The notes beneath the pieces are model-generated. The model was not told the DNA's origin. It worked only from the letters and a program-made list of their open reading frames with translations, and ran no database searches. Shown piece after piece: positions 33,801-39,142 of a DNA stretch of 41,475 nucleotides. The DNA is from JBCCFW01 sp039029535 (lineage in GTDB: Bacteria > Acidobacteriota > JBCCFW01): positions 1-41,475 of the forward strand of contig JBCCFW010000046.1 in assembly GCA_039029535.1 (NCBI GenBank), given 5' to 3'. Every line of letters starts with the position of its first letter. Position 1 is the first letter of the stretch. The position numbers and the translations under genes are program-made.

Positions 33801-34928
33801 AGCACGATGGCAGTCGTGATGATCGAAGAGGCTCGGCGCTCCCTCCGTGGTGACGAGGACCGCATCACCGCAGCCGAGGGGCTCGGCCAGCGGCGTGCAG
33901 CTCAGGTCGAGCTCGTAGTCGTCGCCTGAGCGAGAGTCCACGACGAGGTACCAGCGGCCAGGGAGGAGGTCCTCTTCGACCACTGAGGGGTCGGAGACGA
34001 GACAGGAGCTCTCCCGGCAGTCGGACAGGAGGAAGAGCGCGGTCTCACCGGCTCCGGTGAGCTCGGCCCGCAGCCGGGTCGGCTCGTCGAGCTCGAGGGC
34101 GTGAACGACCTCATCACCCGACCAGGTCTCTCCCGAGCAGGGGTAGCCGGTGAGCGCGTCGCTGCCCGTCGTCAGGCGACCCACGTGACGAAGACCGCAC
34201 TCGAGCCCGACCGCGGCCGAGCAGGCGGTCTGGCTCAGTCGAGGACGCTCGAAGCAGATCGCGTGCGGTGAACCGAGCGCCAGCTCGTCTGGACCGATGA
34301 CGTGGCCTTCGGACAGGAACAGTAGGCCGTTCTCAGCGTCGTTGCCGGCGAGACCGATGGTGGCATCGCTTCCCTCGGGCACCGGCGCGAACAGCTCGAT
34401 GCGGATGTCGCCGCCGACGTGGAGGTGGAGCTCGCTGCGCACCGGAGCACCGGAGGTTTCCTCGGCCTGGAGCGAGAGCTGGAAGTGGCCGTCCGCGCTG
34501 GTCCAGGAGACCGAGTCCGATCCATGGACCAGGGTCGTCCAGTGCAGGGCGATGAAGCCGCGGCTCAACGGAATCGCCGGACCGAAGATGGTGGGCGGAA
34601 CGTGGTGGGATTCCTCGAGCACGTCGAGAACCGGTGTCGGATCCTCGAAGGTCACCACGCCGTTGCGATGGACCCAGACGCGTTCGACGAAGCCGTCGAA
34701 GTAAGGCATCGAGAAGCCGAGCTCGATGGGACCGACGATGTCGAGCGGCTCCATGCCGCCATCGAGGAAGCTCGCGACGTCGGGGTGGCTCAGCGGGTCG
34801 TCGACCACTCGGCAGCCCGAGCTCCGGTTGCGCCAGGAGTAATCGTCCGGGCCGGGGACCACCACTGCCTGGCTGGTGAGCGGCAGCAGCACGGCGAGAC
34901 ACGCCAGGCGGATGTCGAGAGACGTCAC
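30834..34928 (-). CDS. Giant secreted CARDB / FG-GAP exoprotein (family member 3)
   Basis: The 1364-residue protein is best started at GTG 34928, which has GGAGGAG (34933-34939) at ideal spacing and gives the signal peptide (LDIRLACLAVLLPLTSQA); the ATG at 35027 would add 33 low-complexity residues. Parts: a globular beta domain (LGFSMPYFDGFVERVWVHRN), four PPC-like repeats (CERALPISAGPTLVGNTLDG), a CARDB-like domain (FDVLIFRDDPATPDG), FG-GAP/VCBS blades (GDVDGDGLPEVVAHD; DIDGDLMPEIVTES; DVDADGRAEIVLPS), a second CARDB-like domain and the LDWSLDEGLPRPSG domain ending in HSCDE. It lies 232 bp upstream of its close paralogue 26462-30601 on the same strand and is clearly a tandem duplicate of it. 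It is probably extracellular and calcium-binding. Confidence 0.88.
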   Translation of the reverse strand: MTSLDIRLACLAVLLPLTSQAVVVPGPDDYSWRNRSSGCRVVDDPLSHPDVASFLDGGMEPLDIVGPIELGFSMPYFDGFVERVWVHRNGVVTFEDPTPVLDVLEESHHVPPTIFGPAIPLSRGFIALHWTTLVHGSDSVSWTSADGHFQLSLQAEETSGAPVRSELHLHVGGDIRIELFAPVPEGSDATIGLAGNDAENGLLFLSEGHVIGPDELALGSPHAICFERPRLSQTACSAAVGLECGLRHVGRLTTGSDALTGYPCSGETWSGDEVVHALELDEPTRLRAELTGAGETALFLLSDCRESSCLVSDPSVVEEDLLPGRWYLVVDSRSGDDYELDLSCTPLAEPLGCGDAVLVTTEGAPSLFDHHDCHRAPLLGGDASWTLESETPGRLDLRLDDGLSSALVLVHAVDADGMGRCVATGRGGVVVHEPPPGRYSVIVDAPLGEESDGVLELSCDRQLDCERALPISAGPTLVGNTLDGEARLDRSSCEDVGLEGREQVHRIVTTPGRPLELVFLDRAPSQRMLLMRGCSEGRCIDVSQDSLVVVDPPEGEELYLVVDGPAGEEGPYEIAVSGGAFSNQEVDLRAVGLDLVDATDGDWSTLELARVALTQLGSRDLDRPFDVLIFRDDPATPDGVLGAGDEVLGRATVPMLAARSTASVDVPLTGERRFRDEPLHALVDPDDAWPDGRDDDESTSLPPSCRLVPPAADFDFVVEWHADGFNSGLGPLVGDVDGDGLPEVVAHDHSVWPNGYRIFDGLTGEQEGALDDVSGLVLVDIDEEPGLELIGTRPGTTSLFAMDHEGTELWQSEPGPERPAWPSLPALTDLDADGRHEIVFGQSVWGRDGRLLWSRVGDVPGWHAPAAIDVDGDGADDLMVTSGLGLDLTPPFTPRPLWELEREPLNAFAVAVGNLDQDPGPEVVVSGWFDAEDHAFEVLDADTGVRLVAGRVPRGSGTCPLFDEYWQRTGPALIADIDGDLMPEIVTESQEWLTAFERDGSLRWSVPVCDQSTGLTAVSGFDFDGDGAVEIVFRDEAELRVFDGRTGRTLGSFPSTHQTGIEHVVIADVDADGRAEIVLPSMDCHPDYPYNGCPENESQGVFVLGTADGGWLPTEPAWLESGHHRRTPEADGPQTPSWQSHGSWRTARSSSFVLGPDATLGLLEVELTRDDDCLRRLRVVLRVGNGGHVDLEEALRIELRAGSAHGRTVVATTLGAGLPALAWTDVELTLMDPEDGLQLFAVVETTADQCRDENDGMPLPFVIGPDVVTVPEVAPLGPALRLRDASRWDDPTSFGTLDWSLDEGLPRPSGQVYQVIRGTDPSNLDVVVTPLGHVDREWREVTERPPTGPRLHFYRVRPLHSCDE

Positions 34929-34996
34929 GGTTCTCCTCCACGCAGGCCAGGGGGGCCTGCTCTCGGTCGTCGCTGATTCACGCGAAGGGCACGAGA

Positions 34997-35007
34997 GGAA
35001 TGAAGGC
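34997..35007. promoter_or_regulatory. GGAATGAAGGC motif upstream of exoprotein 3
   Basis: These 11 bases are identical to 30745-30755 upstream of the paralogue. Here the motif lies 69 bp before the GTG start at 34928. The unequal distance to the start weakens a core-promoter reading. Confidence 0.3.
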
Positions 35008-35129
35008 CAACCGGACGCAGATGGCAAGCCCCCGCATCCTGAGGACGGAGCGGCTTGCTCGTCTCTACGGGCAGGTCGTCTGTGAGCACGAGCTCGTCAC
35101 TCGCCGCTGACGACGCCAGCCCCTTGCGC

Positions 35130-36953
35130 TCACGGACAGCCGGTCACCACCATCGGCTGGCAGGGCGTCGTCGGCGAGGCCGGACGCTCCAGCCCCGCGA
35201 AGTCGAGGCCGTAGCTGCCTTCCTCGGCCGCCGTCACGGGAACCACCAGGTAGTAGCGGTTGCCGGCGCCTGGCGTGACCGTCACGGAGGTGATCGCTCC
35301 CGCCGTGTCGCAGGCGAGGCTCTCGTGGGAGTACCAGTTGCCCAGCAGGCCTTCATGCACGGAGTAGTCGATGGCGTCCGCGCTGCAACCGAGGCCCCAA
35401 CTCAGGGTGAGGTCGTCGACGGCCCGGATGATGCGCAGCGGATCGCCGGGTCGCAGGCCGCCGTTCGGGGCCCAGCCCGGGAGGCTCGTCGTCGCGCAGC
35501 GGGGTGAGTTCGTGCAGTCGGTGCCGGGGCCGTCGGGAAGCCCACCGGCCGCGAAGCAGTCGGCCGGGTCGAGCTCCATGCAACTGTCGTCGGGGAAGCA
35601 GCAGGCCTCGAGCGGCAGGCAGGTCTCCGTCGCACAACGCGTGCCGACGCCCCGAGCCATGCCACCGCTGGCGAGGCAGGAGGCTTCGTTGAGGTCCATG
35701 CAGGTGCCATCGGCGAAGCAGCAGGCCTCGAGGTCGGAGCACCCGGCCGACGCGCAGTCCGTGCCGCGACCCTGAGGGATGCCGAGCATGGCCGTGCACT
35801 CGTCGGGGAAGACGTCCATGCAGGTGCCGCCCGCCAGGCAGCAGGCTTCCTCGACCGGGCAGGTCGTCGTCGCGCAGGTCGTTCCCATGCCCTGGGGCAC
35901 GCCACCCATGGCCATGCAGGCCGTCGGCTCGAGATCCGTGCAGGCCCCACCGGCCATGCAGCAGGCTTGAACCGGACAGGTCGTCGTCGCGCAGGTCGTT
36001 CCCATCCCCTGAGGCGCGCCGCCCATGGTCATGCAGGCGGCGGGGGAGAGGTCCGTGCAGCTCCCGTCGGCCATGCAGCAGGCCTCCACCGGGCAGACCG
36101 TCGTCGCGCAGGTCGTGCCGACGCCCTCGGGCTCGCCGCCCATCCGTCGGCACGTCGTCGGGTCGAGGTCCGTGCAAGAGCCGTCGGGCATGCAGCAGGA
36201 CTCGGGAGGCTCGGCGGTGACCGCGACCGTTCCGAAGAGGTTGCACACCGCGCTGCCGACGATGGTCAGCTCGAGTCCGGTGAGCGTGCGACCACCGTCG
36301 AGCACGACGCGGAAGCCGAAGATCGCGGGATCGTTGCGGTCTTCGAGCATGAACGGGGTGCCGGGGCCGACACCGGGCTGCATCCGGTCGAGGTCGTTGA
36401 TGAGGATGTAGACGTCGTCGGTCTCGACCGGGTCGTCGAACCAGTCCGGCACGAACAGCGTCGTCATGGTCCCGAGACCGTCGTCGTAGATGGGCACGAC
36501 GTCGATGGTGCTCGTGCCGTTGCCGCTGGTCGCGAACAGGTGGGCCTCGATGTACTGATCCGGCGTGGCGGCCAGCCCCTGAGTGATCGTCGTCTCCTGG
36601 ACCCGCAGCACGTTGAAGCCGTCGTCTGCGTTGTCCCAGCCGAGCTGGATGTCTGGATGACGGAGGACGGCCGGGAAGACGGCGTCGTCGGGGAGACCAT
36701 TGCCGACGACGGGTGGCGTGGCCGCGGTGTCGGCCACGGTCTGCGTCATGAAGCAGTAGTTGCCCGAGGCGATGAGGCCGAGATCGATGGGGTCCTGCAT
36801 GGGGTCGTTCATCCCCGAGCCGTCGTTGACCACCACGTCGGCGTTGTAGGGGACGTCGAGGGGAACGACCGCCGCACGCGCCGAGACGGTCGCGAGACCG
36901 AGAAGAAGAGAGACGGCGAGGGCGACGCGGCGAGAGCAGGAGGGGAGCGACAT
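35130..36953 (-). CDS. Secreted protein with six ACCxxDGSC cysteine-rich repeats
   Basis: The 607-residue protein has a clear signal peptide (VALAVSLLLGLATVSARA, cleavage near residue 27) and GGAG 7 bases before ATG 36953. Residues 30-245 form an unknown beta-rich domain (NADVVVNDGSGMNDPMQDP; DDVYILINDLDRMQPG). Residues 251-486 are six repeats of 38-40 residues with the pattern ACCxxDGSCTDLxPxxC, MGGxPQG and GTTCATTTCP, each with six cysteines. The C-terminal 120 residues (GLRPGDPLRIIRAVDDLTLS; AGNRYYLVVPVTAAEEGSYG) look like the fibronectin-like end domain of many secreted proteins from environmental bacteria. Such repeats are frequent in Phycisphaerae-type planctomycetes. It is likely extracellular and disulfide-rich; the function is unknown. 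Confidence 0.88.
   Translation of the reverse strand: MSLPSCSRRVALAVSLLLGLATVSARAAVVPLDVPYNADVVVNDGSGMNDPMQDPIDLGLIASGNYCFMTQTVADTAATPPVVGNGLPDDAVFPAVLRHPDIQLGWDNADDGFNVLRVQETTITQGLAATPDQYIEAHLFATSGNGTSTIDVVPIYDDGLGTMTTLFVPDWFDDPVETDDVYILINDLDRMQPGVGPGTPFMLEDRNDPAIFGFRVVLDGGRTLTGLELTIVGSAVCNLFGTVAVTAEPPESCCMPDGSCTDLDPTTCRRMGGEPEGVGTTCATTVCPVEACCMADGSCTDLSPAACMTMGGAPQGMGTTCATTTCPVQACCMAGGACTDLEPTACMAMGGVPQGMGTTCATTTCPVEEACCLAGGTCMDVFPDECTAMLGIPQGRGTDCASAGCSDLEACCFADGTCMDLNEASCLASGGMARGVGTRCATETCLPLEACCFPDDSCMELDPADCFAAGGLPDGPGTDCTNSPRCATTSLPGWAPNGGLRPGDPLRIIRAVDDLTLSWGLGCSADAIDYSVHEGLLGNWYSHESLACDTAGAITSVTVTPGAGNRYYLVVPVTAAEEGSYGLDFAGLERPASPTTPCQPMVVTGCP
35496..36203 (-). repeat. Six tandem 38-40-codon cysteine repeats
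   Basis: Six in-frame units lie in the gene 35130-36953. The first three (MPDGSC, MADGSC and MAGGAC types) are closest to each other and share GVGTTCATT or GMGTTCATT ends; the last three are more diverged. Each unit has six cysteines, suggesting three disulfides per unit. Confidence 0.85.
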
Positions 36954-37067
36954 CGGCGGACTCCGGGGCGCCGCGAGGGCTCCGGACGTGACCGAGGCTG
37001 AGCGGGACCCGGGTCGAACTTACCCCAGGACGGCTGCCCGAGGCACGGCTCGGCGGTCCGTGAAGCT

Positions 37068-38615
37068 CTACTTCTTGCCCTTGCTCCGCTTCTTCATCGC
37101 GTGCAGCGCTTCGATGGGCCGACGGTCCGGGGACATGGGCTTGATGGCCTTGCGCAGCATCTGCTCGGCCTGATCCCAGCGGCCGGCGCGGGAGTGGATC
37201 TCGCCCGAGTAGTACCAGGCCAGCCCGCAGTCCGGGTCGATGCGAAGGGCCTCCTTGAGCTCGGCGAGCGACTCCGAACCGGAGATGGCCGGCTCCCTGA
37301 GATAGCGACAGTAGGCCAGGTCGGCCCGGTACTCGGAGTTCTGGGGGTCGAGGTCGAAAGCGAACTCGAGCTGCGTGATGGCCTGGCCGTAGGACTTCTG
37401 CTCCATGAGCTTCTTGCCCTTGGCGTGCTGCACGGCCGGGTCGAGGAGGTTCGTCTCGATCTTGAAGGCGTTGGCGCTGGCCGCCGGGATCATGGGGCGG
37501 AGCATGCCCGTGCCCAGGGCCGGGTCCGAGGGCATCGGAGCGATGGGCGCGGCCGGGGTGACCGGGGCGGTGGGGGGAGGCAGCGCTTGGTCGGACTTGG
37601 GCTTGGCCTTCGGGGCCTCGTCGACCACGCCGAAGCCGCTGACCGCCGGCTCGCCGAGCTCGACGTAGGCCCGGGCAGCCCGCAAGAACATCTCCTGCGC
37701 TCGCTCGGCCAGGTCCTCATCGGCCTCCCACGGGGCGCAGAGCTTGGCCACGCGCAGGTAGGCACCGGCGAGGACGTCCGCGTCGGAGCCGGCAGGGAGC
37801 CCCAGCAGGTCCGAGGGATGCTGGGGATCGCGCAACAGCAGGCGTTCCAGCTCTTCCCGGCCGGTGGGAGGCGGTGCGAGCTCGGTGGTCAGCTCGAGCC
37901 CGTCGAGCAGGCCGAGGACACGCAGGGAGTGGAGGAAGCGGGTGAGCTCCTCGGGAGCGAGGCCCGAGCTCATGGCGAGCTGGTCCATCCGCGGCTGCTC
38001 GCGGACGAGCTGGTCCAGGAGCTGACGCTGGGCCGGCTGGAAGCGGATGTCGTCGACGGAGAAGAAAGGATCCGGATTGAGCTTGAGCGGCCGACCGACC
38101 AGCGCGGCCATCGACGCGTCGACTTGGGATTGACCCGCGAAGCGCATGACGCCCATGAAGATGAGCTGCGCGACGTTCATCGACCGCGGCGCCTCGACGT
38201 CCGGTACCTCGTTGGCGACGAGGTACTGACCGTCGCGCCACGAGAAGCCGTCCAGCAGCTTCTTGGCCAGGCACTGCTGATGGATCTTCGGGAGCTCCTC
38301 CTCCTTGCAGACGCCCTTCTCGACGAGGAGCGCGCCCAGGTCCATCTCGCGGGTCATCGCCTCGGCGAGGTACTGGTTCGCCTCGTTGACCTGCAGGCGG
38401 CCCTTCGAGGCCATGAAGCGGCCGAGGGTCTCGTGCGCCAGGTTGGACTGGCAGTCGACCGGGACGCCCTCGTGGAAGACGACCTGCTTCATGAGCTGGC
38501 GACGCTGGATGACCAGCACCGCCGACTCCTGCATGCGCGCGATGGTGGCGAGGAGCTCCGCGAACTGAGTGGTTTCGAGGGAGCCTTCTCTCGAGGTGAC
38601 GTTCTCTTCGCTCAT
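37068..38615 (-). CDS. DUF4388 / degenerate J-domain / TPR cytoplasmic protein
   Basis: The 515-residue protein has no signal peptide. Residues 12-135 match the DUF4388 (PatA-like) pattern (FAELLATIARMQESAVLVIQ; VVFHEGVPVDCQSNLAHETL), a domain found in gliding, polarity and signalling proteins of Myxococcota and relatives. Residues 185-245 look like a small winged-helix (FQPAQRQLLDQLVREQPRMD; LAPEELTRFLHSLRVLGLL). Residues 267-320 resemble a J-domain (DLLGLPAGSDADVLAGAYLR) but lack the HPD motif, so DnaK stimulation is unlikely. A proline/alanine linker (330-375) leads to TPRs (about 400-500) and a basic tail KKRSKGKK. No good ribosome-binding site precedes ATG 38615. It is probably a scaffold or regulator; no partner gene is adjacent. 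A leader-coupled expression with the divergent gene at 39143 is possible but unproven. Confidence 0.88.
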   Translation of the reverse strand: MSEENVTSREGSLETTQFAELLATIARMQESAVLVIQRRQLMKQVVFHEGVPVDCQSNLAHETLGRFMASKGRLQVNEANQYLAEAMTREMDLGALLVEKGVCKEEELPKIHQQCLAKKLLDGFSWRDGQYLVANEVPDVEAPRSMNVAQLIFMGVMRFAGQSQVDASMAALVGRPLKLNPDPFFSVDDIRFQPAQRQLLDQLVREQPRMDQLAMSSGLAPEELTRFLHSLRVLGLLDGLELTTELAPPPTGREELERLLLRDPQHPSDLLGLPAGSDADVLAGAYLRVAKLCAPWEADEDLAERAQEMFLRAARAYVELGEPAVSGFGVVDEAPKAKPKSDQALPPPTAPVTPAAPIAPMPSDPALGTGMLRPMIPAASANAFKIETNLLDPAVQHAKGKKLMEQKSYGQAITQLEFAFDLDPQNSEYRADLAYCRYLREPAISGSESLAELKEALRIDPDCGLAWYYSGEIHSRAGRWDQAEQMLRKAIKPMSPDRRPIEALHAMKKRSKGKK

Positions 38616-38783
38616 GACGGGTCAGTGCGGTGCCGAGTCCACCGTGGGGGACCCGTCGCTGCCTCCTCCGCGGGTCCGGCTGCCGAGGCTACCTCGGGTC
38701 GCCGACGGCGGCCACCGGGGTTGGTTCGTGGCGATGTGCCTCGCCGTCAGGGAGCCGAGCACCGCCGGGCGGCGTGATCGGGG

Positions 38784-38804
38784 TGGGGCATCCGAGGTGC
38801 CCCA
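38784..38804. promoter_or_regulatory. Hairpin TGGGGCA / TGCCCCA
   Basis: A perfect 7-bp stem (38784-38790 with 38798-38804) encloses the 7-base loop TCCGAGG. It lies 169 bp upstream of the DUF4388 start on the minus strand. It could be an operator or a leader hairpin; nothing shows which. Confidence 0.35.
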
Positions 38805-38983
38805 GCAGGGTGCGGTGTCCTAACTTCAGTCATTCCAGCAGTTGGTCTCCATCCTGAGGGCTGGGCGAATCTCGTCGTTCACGGGCTACTGACCGGGTCT
38901 CATGACATGATTTCGGAAGTTCGTCGGACGTGCCTGCAAGACGGGCCCGAGGCGCGTGAGTGGGGGCCACGCCCGACGAGCAA

Positions 38984-38995
38984 AAGTCGCGACTT
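38984..38995. promoter_or_regulatory. 12-bp perfect palindrome AAGTCGCGACTT
   Basis: The site is fully self-complementary and lies 147 bp upstream of the start at 39143. Such dyads fit a dimeric regulator's operator, but a single copy is weak evidence. Confidence 0.3.
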
Positions 38996-39142
38996 GCGAC
39001 GTCGTCGAGACGCAGGAGCGCTCGAGCGATGGACGGATCTTCCGTTCCGACGGCGAAGCGGGTCGAGCGCGACCGAGGGGCAGCTCGGTCTCGATGCGTG
39101 CTGGCATCCTGACACTCGAACGACCTTTCTCTCGGACCCTCC

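Larger units (their letters stand above)
38616..39142. other. 527-bp divergent intergenic region without a convincing gene
   Basis: Short open frames here lack the G/C-ending codon bias and motifs of the real genes. The region must hold the promoters of both flanking genes. I see only a 7-bp-stem hairpin (38784-38804) and a 12-bp palindrome (38984-38995). No tRNA or riboswitch fold is recognisable. Confidence 0.6.

Noticed and set aside
28148..33929. Long plus-strand frames (28148-30637 and 31506-33929) opposite the tandem exoproteins
   Set aside because: They shadow genes with recognisable domains and lack start signals or known motifs.
37101..38777. A 558-codon plus-strand frame opposite the DUF4388 gene
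   Set aside because: It is leucine/arginine-rich antisense sequence without motifs, whereas the minus strand encodes DUF4388 and TPRs.
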